A stretch of DNA of 64,000 bases from Methylocystis sp. (GTDB lineage Bacteria; Pseudomonadota; Alphaproteobacteria; Rhizobiales; Beijerinckiaceae), in assembly GCA_020252485.1 (NCBI GenBank), contig JADCCX010000012.1, positions 124,001 to 188,000 on the forward strand, given 5' to 3'. Numbering within the stretch: position 1 is the first letter of the stretch; each line of letters opens with the position of its first letter. Shown here piece after piece: positions 56,724 to 64,000 of this stretch. A program made the position numbers and the translations under genes. Under the pieces are notes generated by a model that saw only the letters and a program-made list of their open reading frames with translations, did not search any database and had not been told where the DNA came from.

Positions 56724-57278
56724 TCAGGCCGCTGAACGCGTGCCGGATATGCGGATGCTGTTCGCGGTCAGGAAGGCGGCTTCCGGCATGATCAGGTTCT
56801 TCGGCGCCGGCCCCCTCCTGATCCGGCCTGCGGTATCATAATGCGATCCATGGCAGGGGCAGTACCAGCCGCCGTAGTCGCCCGCGTTTTTCACCGGAAT
56901 GCAGCCAAGATGGGTGCAGGAGCCCTGGACGATGATCCATTGCGACTGCACCACATTGTTGAACTTGAACGAGCGCGCGGCATCCGGCGCCGGATCCGGC
57001 ATGCTCTTGCCATCGCTCGCCCGCGATTCCTCGATCTCTTTCGGCGTGCGGTGGCGGACGAAGATCGGCATGCCGCGCCACATGAGGGCGATCGACTGCC
57101 CCTCGGGGATCTGTGAGAGGTCGATCTCGATCGGGGCGCCGGCGGCGCGTGTCGAGGCATCGGGACCCATGGTGGCGATGAAGGGCCAGATCGCGGAAGC
57201 GACGCCCACGGCGCCCACAGCTCCTGTCGCGATCAAAAGGAAATCCCGCTTGGTGTCACCGGCAGTCATTGTTGTCAT
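56724..57278 (-). CDS. petA: Ubiquinol-cytochrome c reductase, Rieske iron-sulfur subunit
   Basis: 184 aa. N-terminal anchor with Tat-like 'TKRDFLLIATGAVGAVGVASAIWPFI'; 2Fe-2S boxes 'CTHLGCIP' and 'CPCHGSHYDTAGRIRRGPAPKNL'. First gene of petABC. An in-frame ATG three codons in (57269) is an alternative start. The 211-bp gap to mnmE must hold the petA promoter; no clear boxes were picked. Confidence 0.96.
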   Translation of the reverse strand: MTTMTAGDTKRDFLLIATGAVGAVGVASAIWPFIATMGPDASTRAAGAPIEIDLSQIPEGQSIALMWRGMPIFVRHRTPKEIEESRASDGKSMPDPAPDAARSFKFNNVVQSQWIIVQGSCTHLGCIPVKNAGDYGGWYCPCHGSHYDTAGRIRRGPAPKNLIMPEAAFLTANSIRISGTRSAA

Positions 57279-57489
57279 TGCAGTCAGCCGCCCTTACGGC
57301 GACTCCTTCCTGTTCTTCTGGTCCGTGACCGATCCGCTTGGAGATCAGCACTGGATTGTGCCGTTCATGTAACCATGCGCCAGAGCGTGGCAATGCGACT
57401 CGGCGTCGCCCACCCCCTGATATTTCGCGATTCCTTTCGCATTCCGGCGAAAGCTTGTCTAGAGCATCGCGGGTTATGGGATTTTCGGC

Positions 57490-58806
57490 ATGACGGAGAC
57501 TGTTTTTTCCCTCTCCTCCGGGAAAGGCAAGGCGGGAATAGCGGTGATCCGCATCAGCGGCCCGCTGGCCGGGACGGCCTTGCTAGCGCTGGCCGGGGCC
57601 TTGCCTCCCCTCCGCCAGGCGACCCTGATGACCCTCAGGCGGCCCGGCAGCGATGTCATTCTCGATCGCGCCCTGGTCCTGCTGTTCGCCCGGGACCGCA
57701 GCTTCACCGGCGAGCCGGTGGCGGAACTGCATGTGCATGGCGGCCCGGCTGTCGTGCGCTCCGTGCTCGGCGCCCTCGCCGAGGTGCCGGGTCTGCGGAT
57801 GGCGGTGCCGGGCGAATTCACCCGCCAAGCCCTCGGGAACGGCCGCATCGACCTCGGTCAGGTGGAGGCGTTGGCCGATCTGATCGACGCCGAGACGGAG
57901 CGGCAGCGGATGCAGGCCCTCTCGGGATTGGCCGGAATGCTCGGCGCGGCCGTCCGGGACTGGCGCTCGCTGCTGCTCGAAGCGAAGGCGATGGTCGCCG
58001 CCGACATCGACTTCAGCGACGAGGGCGATGTCGCCGATCAGGGGCTGCGCGGCATCGATTCGCTTCTGCAACGATTGGAGAGCGGGCTTGAAGGCGCTCT
58101 GCGGACGGCGGATCGGGGCCGCATGCTCGTCGACGGGTTCCGTGTGGCGATCATCGGCCCGCCCAATGCCGGCAAATCGACGCTTCTCAATGCGCTGGCT
58201 CGCCGCGACGTGGCGATTGTCAGCGAGCATGCGGGAACCACGCGCGATGTGCTGGAGGTCAAACTCGATATCGATGGCTATGCCGTGATCCTGGCCGATA
58301 CCGCAGGTCTGCGGGAAACCAGCGATCCCGTGGAGCGCATGGGAATCGAAAGGGCGCGGACCAGCGCCAGCAAGGCTGATCTGGTCCTGCTTCTCGATGA
58401 CGGCGAAAGCGAGCCCCCCGATGCCGATTCGCTCACTGCGCCATCGATTCGGGTCCGGACCAAAATCGACCGCAAGGCTGCGGGGCCATTGCACGACATT
58501 TCCTGCCGCATTCACCTTTCCGCCCACACGGGAGAAGGGCTCGATTCACTAACGGAACAAATTCTGCTTGCAATTCGTGAAGGGGATCGGGGGGAACCGT
58601 CTCTTCTCGTGCATGAGCGCCAACGCCAGGGTGTTGAGCGGGCGCTTGCGGCCGTTCAGGGAGCGCAGCGGGAAGCAGTGCGCGGTGTGGAGTTCCTGGA
58701 TCACCATCTCCAGCGCGCCGACGATGCGCTAAAGGAAGTGATCGGCTTGATCGGTGTGGAGGAGGTGCTGGGGGCAGTCTTCAGCCGCTTCTGTATTGGC
58801 AAGTGA
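57490..58806 (+). CDS. mnmE: tRNA uridine-5-carboxymethylaminomethyl(34) synthesis GTPase MnmE
   Basis: 438 aa. N-terminal formyl-THF-binding domain 'VFSLSSGKGKAGIAVIRISGP', 'AELHVHGGPAVVRSVL', 'RMAVPGEFTRQALGNGRIDL'. G domain: G1 'GPPNAGKSTLLNAL', 'EHAGTTRDVLEV', G3 'DTAGLRE', G4-like 'RTKID'. Ends with the catalytic FCIGK. Works with MnmG on the wobble uridine of tRNA. First of mnmE-mnmG-rsmG-parA-parB. Confidence 0.97.
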   Translation: MTETVFSLSSGKGKAGIAVIRISGPLAGTALLALAGALPPLRQATLMTLRRPGSDVILDRALVLLFARDRSFTGEPVAELHVHGGPAVVRSVLGALAEVPGLRMAVPGEFTRQALGNGRIDLGQVEALADLIDAETERQRMQALSGLAGMLGAAVRDWRSLLLEAKAMVAADIDFSDEGDVADQGLRGIDSLLQRLESGLEGALRTADRGRMLVDGFRVAIIGPPNAGKSTLLNALARRDVAIVSEHAGTTRDVLEVKLDIDGYAVILADTAGLRETSDPVERMGIERARTSASKADLVLLLDDGESEPPDADSLTAPSIRVRTKIDRKAAGPLHDISCRIHLSAHTGEGLDSLTEQILLAIREGDRGEPSLLVHERQRQGVERALAAVQGAQREAVRGVEFLDHHLQRADDALKEVIGLIGVEEVLGAVFSRFCIGK

Positions 58807-58826
58807 AGCGCCGAAAGACCGGCCGA

Positions 58827-58842
58827 TGTTTCACGTGAAACA
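58827..58842. promoter_or_regulatory. parS centromere site 1
   Basis: TGTTTCACGTGAAACA, a perfect 16-bp match to the universal ParB-binding parS palindrome, in the 75-bp gap between mnmE and mnmG. ParB loads here and segregates the origin region. Confidence 0.97.
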
Positions 58843-58881
58843 ATCGGGACGATCGCTGAGCCTTGGCCGTGCCGGCCGATC

Positions 58882-60807
58882 ATGGTAAGGGCGTTTCATT
58901 ATACGCGGGATGATCGGTTGAACCGGTTTGATGTCATTGTTGTCGGCGGCGGGCATGCTGGCGGCGAAGCTGCCGCTGCGGCCGCGCGCGTTGGCGCACG
59001 CACCGCGCTGATTACGTTCAGCAAGGCCAATCTTGGCGTCCTCTCCTGCAATCCGGCCATCGGCGGGCTTGGGAAGGGTCATCTTGTCCGGGAGATCGAT
59101 GCGCTCGACGGCATCATGGGGCGCCTTGCAGATGCTTCCGGCATACAGTTCCGCGTGCTCAACCGCCGTAAGGGTCCGGCTGTCCGTGGCCCGCGTGCCC
59201 AGGCGGACCGCAAACTGTATCGTCAGGCTGCCGGCATCGAGTTGCTCGAAAAGACACCGGGTCTGACTCTGATCGAAGGTGAGGTCACCGATCTTCTGGT
59301 TGCCGATCAGGCCGTGACGGGGGTCGAGCTTGCCGATGGCCGCGAAATCCAGGCGGGAGCGGTCGTGTTGACGACTGGCACGTTCCTGCGCGGCCTGGTT
59401 CATCTCGGTGAGGAACGGTGGTCCGCTGGCCGCATCGGCGAGCAGCCGTCGCATCGGCTCGCGGAACGCCTGCTGGCCTGCGGCTTCGCACTGGGTCGCC
59501 TGAAGACGGGCACGCCGCCGCGCCTTAACGGCAGGACCATCCAATGGGACGCGCTGGCGGTTCAGGAGGGCGATGATCCACCCGAACCGTTTTCGAGCCT
59601 GACGACGACGATCACAACGGCGCAGGCGCCGTGTCACATCACCCGGACGACGTCGGCGACCCATGCGCTGATCCGGGCCAATCTGGATCGGGCGCCGGTC
59701 TTCACCGGCCAGATCGGCGGGCAGGGTCCCCGTTACTGCCCGTCGATCGAGGACAAGGTCAATCGCTTCGGGGATCGCGACGGTCATCAGGTGTTCCTTG
59801 AGCCCGAGGGTCTGGACGACGATGCAGTTTATCCCAACGGCATTTCGACTTCTCTGCCGCGCGACGTGCAGGCGGGGATCGTGCACTCGATGCCCGGTCT
59901 GGAGAAGACCGAAATCCTGCAATATGGCTATGCCATCGAATATGACTTTCTCGATCCGCGCGGACTCTTCCCGTCGCTGGAGACCAAGCATCTGAACCGG
60001 CTCTTTCTGGCGGGTCAGATCAATGGGACGACAGGCTATGAGGAGGCGGCGGCGCAGGGTCTGGTCGCCGGCCTGAATGCGGCGCGCCGCGCCGGCGGAC
60101 AAAGCGCCGTGCATTTCTCGCGCATGCAATCCTATATCGGAGTCCTCGTCGATGATCTCGTCACACAGGGCGTGACCGAGCCTTACCGCATGTTCACGTC
60201 GCGCTCGGAGTTTCGGCTCGCCTTGCGCGCCGATAACGCCGATCTGCGGCTCACCCGATTCGGCTCCGAACTGAAGCTTGTCGGCGCAGAACGTCTCGCG
60301 CGTTTCGATACAAAGGAGGCGGCTCTGGGGCAGGCCAAGGCTTTGTTGCAAAGCCTTTCGCTGACGCCTCGGGAAGCCGAACGCCATGGCGTTGCGCTCA
60401 ATCAGGATGGCGTGCGGCGGACGGCGTTTGAACTCCTCTCTTATCCGCATATTGAATGGGGGCACCTGATCCGGGTTTGGCCCGCGCTCGCCGCTATTCC
60501 CGGGCTTGTCGCGGATCAGGCGGCGATTGAAGCCAAATACGCGGTCTATCTCGGTCGCCAGGAAGCCGATATCGCGCGATTGCAGCGCGATGAGCAGTTG
60601 GATCTCTCGGTCTTCGATTCCGGTAGCTACGACGGGATCGCCGGACTGTCGAATGAAATCCGTCTCAAGCTAAATCTGATTCGGCCCCGTTCCGTTGCTC
60701 AGGCGCGCCAGATCGAGGGTATGACTCCAGCGGCGCTGACGTTGATCGCTGTTCATGCAAAAAAGCGCGGCGAAAGGGATCGGATTGCCGCCGTCACTGA
60801 TTCGTGA
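58882..60807 (+). CDS. mnmG: tRNA uridine-5-carboxymethylaminomethyl(34) synthesis enzyme MnmG
   Basis: 641 aa FAD enzyme, partner of MnmE. '[24 protein letters not shown]', '[30 protein letters not shown]', '[25 protein letters not shown]', '[22 protein letters not shown]', '[28 protein letters not shown]'. The catalytic Cys lies in '[12 protein letters not shown]'. The first ~15 residues ([14 protein letters not shown]) are extra; a start nearer the FAD strand is possible. Confidence 0.97.
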   Translation: MVRAFHYTRDDRLNRFDVIVVGGGHAGGEAAAAAARVGARTALITFSKANLGVLSCNPAIGGLGKGHLVREIDALDGIMGRLADASGIQFRVLNRRKGPAVRGPRAQADRKLYRQAAGIELLEKTPGLTLIEGEVTDLLVADQAVTGVELADGREIQAGAVVLTTGTFLRGLVHLGEERWSAGRIGEQPSHRLAERLLACGFALGRLKTGTPPRLNGRTIQWDALAVQEGDDPPEPFSSLTTTITTAQAPCHITRTTSATHALIRANLDRAPVFTGQIGGQGPRYCPSIEDKVNRFGDRDGHQVFLEPEGLDDDAVYPNGISTSLPRDVQAGIVHSMPGLEKTEILQYGYAIEYDFLDPRGLFPSLETKHLNRLFLAGQINGTTGYEEAAAQGLVAGLNAARRAGGQSAVHFSRMQSYIGVLVDDLVTQGVTEPYRMFTSRSEFRLALRADNADLRLTRFGSELKLVGAERLARFDTKEAALGQAKALLQSLSLTPREAERHGVALNQDGVRRTAFELLSYPHIEWGHLIRVWPALAAIPGLVADQAAIEAKYAVYLGRQEADIARLQRDEQLDLSVFDSGSYDGIAGLSNEIRLKLNLIRPRSVAQARQIEGMTPAALTLIAVHAKKRGERDRIAAVTDS

Positions 60808-61460
60808 GGCTCGGCAAGATGGGCCTTGAGGCTCACCTGGAGCGGTTGACCGCCCCTCCGCGCATCGATGTTTCACGTGAAACACAGGCGCGGCTCAAGA
60901 TCATCGAGGACCAGCTCCGGCGCTGGCAGCCTCGCATCAACCTGGTTGCTCCCAACACTCTGGCGTCGGCATGGGAGCGCCATATCGAGGATTCTCTCCA
61001 GCTCGCCGGGCTTGAGCCGGAGGCGCAATCCTGGGTGGATATTGGCAGCGGCGGCGGTTTTCCCGGTCTGGTGATCGCCGCTGCACGGATGGAGAATCCC
61101 GGATTCCGGATGAGTCTCGTGGAAAGCAACGGCAAGAAATGCGCCTTTTTGCGGGAGACGGCCCGTCTCGCCCGTTTGCCGGTTGAGGTGCGCAACGGAC
61201 GAATCGAGGATATTCTGACGGCGCTCGCCCTGCCGGTCCACGTCGTCTCGGCGCGGGCGCTGGCGCCGCTTGCCAGGCTGCTTGGCCTGGCCGAGCCATT
61301 GCTCAAGGCCGGGACCATTGGAATCTTCCCCAAGGGACAAGATGTTGATGACGAGATGCGTGCTGCATCAATCTCTTGGAATTTGAGCGCCGATCTGATT
61401 CATAGTCGGACAGAGCCGGGCGCCGCGATTGTTCGGGTGCGTTCAGCTTCTCGGAAATAG
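60804..61460 (+). CDS. rsmG: 16S rRNA (guanine(527)-N(7))-methyltransferase
   Basis: 218 aa. SAM motif '[19 protein letters not shown]', '[22 protein letters not shown]', '[31 protein letters not shown]'. The GTG start at 60804 overlaps the mnmG stop (GTGA); an ATG at 60819 is the alternative. Codons 22-27 (DVSRET) are dictated by a parS site embedded in the gene. Confidence 0.95.
   Translation: MRLGKMGLEAHLERLTAPPRIDVSRETQARLKIIEDQLRRWQPRINLVAPNTLASAWERHIEDSLQLAGLEPEAQSWVDIGSGGGFPGLVIAAARMENPGFRMSLVESNGKKCAFLRETARLARLPVEVRNGRIEDILTALALPVHVVSARALAPLARLLGLAEPLLKAGTIGIFPKGQDVDDEMRAASISWNLSADLIHSRTEPGAAIVRVRSASRK
60869..60884. promoter_or_regulatory. parS centromere site 2, inside rsmG
   Basis: A second perfect TGTTTCACGTGAAACA, 2,042 bp from site 1, within the rsmG reading frame where gtt-tca-cgt-gaa-aca reads VSRET. 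A protein-coding and a centromere function share these bases. Confidence 0.97.
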
Positions 61461-61502
61461 TCAGCCCGGAGCCATCGGGCAGAGAACCGAAAGGTGTCAC
61501 CG

Positions 61503-62336
61503 ATGTCGATGTCGAAAACCGGGAGGCCGCGCGTTCTCGTCGTCGCGAACCAGAAGGGGGGCGTCGGCAAGACCACAACCGCCATCAATCTCGGCACCGC
61601 CCTGGCGGCGATCGGCGAGAATGTGCTGATCATCGATCTCGATCCGCAGGGCAATGCCTCGACGGGCCTCGGCTTCGGCGCCAAGGATCGCGGGCGATCG
61701 ACCTATGACGTGTTGCTTGGCGAGGCGCCGCTCCGGCAGACGATCGTCCGGACGGTCGTGCCCCGGCTGCATCTGTCGCCGTCGACCATGGATCTCCTGG
61801 GCGTCGAAATGGAGCTGGCGGCCGAGAAGGACCGCAGTTTCCGCCTGCGCGATGCCCTGGGTGAAATGGAAGCTGCGCTGCCTGCCAATGCTGCCGCTGA
61901 GACGCAATATGACTACGTGTTGATTGATTGTCCGCCATCGCTCAACCTCCTGACCATCAATGCGATGACGGCGGCTGATGCGGTTCTTGTTCCCCTGCAA
62001 TGCGAGTTCTTCGCCCTCGAGGGCCTGAGCCAGCTGTTGCGTACGGTCGAGCAGGTGCGCAACAGCCTTAATCCCCGCCTGTCGATCCATGGCGTGGTCT
62101 TGACGATGTTCGATCCGCGCAACAATCTGGCGGCGCAAGTGATCGCCGATGTGCGGCAATTCCTCGGTGCGAAGGTCTATGACACGGTCATTCCGCGCAA
62201 TGTGAGGGTTTCCGAGGCGCCATCGCATGGCAAGCCTGTGTTGCTCTATGATCTCAAATGCGCGGGCTCACAGGCCTATCTGAAGCTTGCTTCGGAAGTG
62301 ATCCAGCGTGAGCGGCAGCTGAAGGCGGCGGCCTGA
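61503..62336 (+). CDS. parA: Chromosome-partitioning ATPase ParA
   Basis: 277 aa. Deviant Walker A 'VVANQKGGVGKTTTAINLGTAL', 'LIIDLDPQGNASTGLG', 'DYVLIDCPPSLNLLTINAM', 'VLVPLQCEFFALEGLSQLLRTVEQV'. DNA-dependent ATPase that moves ParB-parS. ATG 61503 with AAAGG 8 bp upstream is preferred; a GTG at 61494 would add three residues. Confidence 0.97.
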   Translation: MSMSKTGRPRVLVVANQKGGVGKTTTAINLGTALAAIGENVLIIDLDPQGNASTGLGFGAKDRGRSTYDVLLGEAPLRQTIVRTVVPRLHLSPSTMDLLGVEMELAAEKDRSFRLRDALGEMEAALPANAAAETQYDYVLIDCPPSLNLLTINAMTAADAVLVPLQCEFFALEGLSQLLRTVEQVRNSLNPRLSIHGVVLTMFDPRNNLAAQVIADVRQFLGAKVYDTVIPRNVRVSEAPSHGKPVLLYDLKCAGSQAYLKLASEVIQRERQLKAAA

Positions 62337-62355
62337 GCCGGAAGGGGGATAAGCC

Positions 62356-63240
62356 ATGGTTGATGAGGTTCCGTCAGCCCGACCATCAAGGCTCGGCCGG
62401 GGGTTGGCCGCCCTGATCGGCGATTCCGCCGACGAAAATTCGATGCTGCAGCGCGCCCGCGGCCAGCGCAGTGTGCCAATTGAATTCGTGCGCGCCAATC
62501 CGCTCAATCCCCGCAAGGCCTTCGGGGATGACGATCTTGCCGAACTCACGGATTCCATTCGCGAAAAAGGCATCATCCAGCCGCTCGTCGTCCGCCCGAA
62601 GCCGAACATGCCTGATGTCTTCGAGATCATCGCGGGCGAGCGGCGTTGGCGTGCGGCGCAGCGGGCCGGCCTGCATGAGCTTCCGGTTGTCGTGCTCGAA
62701 GTCGGCGACAAGGAAGCGCTCGAGCTCGCCATCATCGAGAACGTGCAGCGCGCGGATCTCAATCCGCTGGAAGAGGCAGCGGGTTACGAGCAGTTGATGG
62801 AGCAATTCGGCTATGCTCAGGCCGAATTGGCCAAGGCCGTCGGCAAGAGCCGCAGCCATGTCGCCAATATGATGCGCCTCTCGAAGCTGCCGCCGGCAGT
62901 GAAGGAGATGGTCAGCGCCGGCGTGCTCTCGGCGGGCCATGCGCGGGCGTTGCTCTCTGTCGCCAATCCCGAAGCGACCGCCCGGAAAATCGTCGAGCAG
63001 GGACTGACCGTCCGCGATGTCGAACGCATTGTCCAGAGCGAGGCGGAAGACCTCTCCGATGGCGCGCCGCGCAAGGCGAAGCCGGAGAAGGACGCCGATA
63101 CGAGGGCGCTCGAAAAGGCGCTGAGCGATGTCATTGGCCTCCATGTCGCCATTGATCACAAGGCCGGCGGCGGCGTGCTCAGCATCCGCTATACGACGCT
63201 CGATCAGCTGGATGGCCTCTGCCGGCGGCTGCGGCAATAA
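62356..63240 (+). CDS. parB: Chromosome-partitioning protein ParB
   Basis: 294 aa. N-terminal 'SRLGRGLAALIGDS' (ParA-binding), CTP/nuclease-like domain 'PIEFVRANPLNPRKAFGDDDLAELTDSIREKGIIQPLVVRP' with 'EIIAGERRWRAAQRAGL' (GERRxRA), HTH 'GYAQAELAKAVGKSRSHVANMMRLSKLPPAV', 'SAGHARALLSV', and a C-terminal dimer domain. It binds the two parS sites just upstream. Confidence 0.97.
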   Translation: MVDEVPSARPSRLGRGLAALIGDSADENSMLQRARGQRSVPIEFVRANPLNPRKAFGDDDLAELTDSIREKGIIQPLVVRPKPNMPDVFEIIAGERRWRAAQRAGLHELPVVVLEVGDKEALELAIIENVQRADLNPLEEAAGYEQLMEQFGYAQAELAKAVGKSRSHVANMMRLSKLPPAVKEMVSAGVLSAGHARALLSVANPEATARKIVEQGLTVRDVERIVQSEAEDLSDGAPRKAKPEKDADTRALEKALSDVIGLHVAIDHKAGGGVLSIRYTTLDQLDGLCRRLRQ

Positions 63241-63254
63241 GGCTCGCGTTCGGA

Positions 63255-64000
63255 TCAGCGTCGGGAAACAGCGAGAGCAAGACTCCAGAGCGCCCGGATC
63301 GCCAGGGCCTCACCGAGCGCTGGCGTCCGCCTGATCGCGTAGATCGCCTCTGCCAGCAGCTGAACGGCGCGCTCCAGCCGATTGTCCAGCCAGCGCTCCA
63401 CTTGCTCGCCGATCGCCTTCTCGCGCTTCCAGTTGATGCGATGCGCCTTGATCGATTCGGATGCGGATTGATTGGGCTGCCTCCGCTTGATGCTTTGCAA
63501 CAGAAACGCATGCCGCAGAGCGAATCCTAGCAGCACGCCCGGATCGACGCCGTCCGCCAACACGCGGCGGGCCTCCACTTCGATGATGTCGAGCTTGCCG
63601 AGAAAGGCGGCATCAATGGCAGCATCTGCCGAGATCGCTGCGGCGTCGGTGACGACCGCCTCGACATCATCAAGCGTTATCTCGCGCGCGCCCTTACAAT
63701 ATAGGAATAATTTCTCTATCTCGCTGCGGGATTGCTTGCGGTCCTGACCGAGCAAAGGCGCAAGCGCCGCCCGGGCCTCGCCGGTCGCCTTGAGCCCTTC
63801 GCCGGCAAGCATTTCTTCCAGAAGACGGCCGAGATCGCGCGCATCCTCGGCGTAACATGGCACCGTCGCGCAGCCCTTGTCCTTCTCCAGAAGGCTGCGC
63901 AGCGCGTGGGCAGGCTTCAGGTCGCCGGCCTCCAGAATGATCCGGGCATCGACGGGCGGCGTCTTCAGCAATGGCTCAAGAGCGGCCGAGAGGCTGCGGC
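63255..64000 (-). CDS. holA: DNA polymerase III delta subunit, C-terminal part (runs off the window)
   Basis: The frame is open to the right edge. Visible: 'LEPLLKTPPVDARIILEAGDLKPAHALRSLLEKDKGCATVPCYAEDARDLGRLLEEML', 'RSEIEKLFLYCKGAREITLDDVEAVVTDAAAISADAAIDAAFLGKLDIIEVEARRVLADGVDPGVLLGFALRHAFLLQSIKR', ending 'ALWSLALAVSRR'. This is the clamp-loader wrench HolA. Convergent with parB, 14 bp apart. A TTG at 63971 is not the real start, as HolA sequence continues upstream of it. Confidence 0.92.
   Translation of the reverse strand, partial: RSLSAALEPLLKTPPVDARIILEAGDLKPAHALRSLLEKDKGCATVPCYAEDARDLGRLLEEMLAGEGLKATGEARAALAPLLGQDRKQSRSEIEKLFLYCKGAREITLDDVEAVVTDAAAISADAAIDAAFLGKLDIIEVEARRVLADGVDPGVLLGFALRHAFLLQSIKRRQPNQSASESIKAHRINWKREKAIGEQVERWLDNRLERAVQLLAEAIYAIRRTPALGEALAIRALWSLALAVSRR

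Overview
The window is a stretch of a GC-rich alphaproteobacterial chromosome, most likely Hyphomicrobiales (Rhizobiales). Supporting evidence is a ChvI-type response regulator, GlnK-AmtB, a split cytochrome bc1 operon, and the order PPSR-hemE-hemJ-rho ... mnmE-mnmG-rsmG-parA-parB-holA. That order is the classic alphaproteobacterial origin-proximal layout. No rRNA, tRNA or CRISPR array was seen. One probable 6S RNA lies at about 40.1 kb.

Layout. 0-8.6 kb: tail of a phytase-like protein, a family 4 uracil-DNA glycosylase, ETF-ubiquinone oxidoreductase, an acetyltransferase, a cysteine-cluster protein, an amidase, rsmE and rpoD. 8.5-10.2 kb: a small foreign island with a KAP-type P-loop NTPase and a cut-off HicB antitoxin fragment. 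It is bounded by a perfect 49-bp direct repeat of the rpoD 3' end. 10.3-15.9 kb: an orphan binding protein, HlyU, a palindromic repeat array, an MFS carrier, a core-type methionine synthase, a two-TM channel-like protein, a thioesterase, a HigB/HigA-type toxin-antitoxin pair and an Imm32-like orphan. 15.9-32 kb: ftsK, glnK-amtB with readable NtrC and sigma-54 sites, tesB, a ubiH-type hydroxylase, a 2-hydroxyacid dehydrogenase, chvI, ymdB, 5-FCL, lolA, a GlcD-like oxidase, an RNA methyltransferase and xseB. 32-46 kb: a Na+/H+ antiporter, an acyl-CoA ligase, a MarR-amidase pair, ubiA, a 6S RNA candidate, mntA-hepT, an internally deleted pckA, an EamA carrier, hisF, rmuC and def.

46-64 kb is the origin region. 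dnaQ-coaE-aroE-maf-PPSR read leftward and hemE-hemJ-rho read rightward. The 416-bp gap between PPSR and hemE matches the position of Caulobacter Cori (between RP001, a PPSR homologue, and hemE). It holds a perfect CtrA-type TTAA-N7-TTAA site, DnaA-box-like sequences and an AT-rich tract. Next come apt-mtnP and the petABC operon (leftward), then mnmE-mnmG-rsmG-parAB (rightward) with two perfect 16-bp parS sites, one inside the rsmG coding sequence. holA runs off the right end.

The main surprises are the rpoD-targeted KAP island, the pckA reading frame that lost about 250 codons including its P-loop yet stays open, the candidate chromosome origin, and a perfect 28-bp inverted repeat between hemE and hemJ. 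All calls come from reading the sequence and remembered family features; no searches were run.
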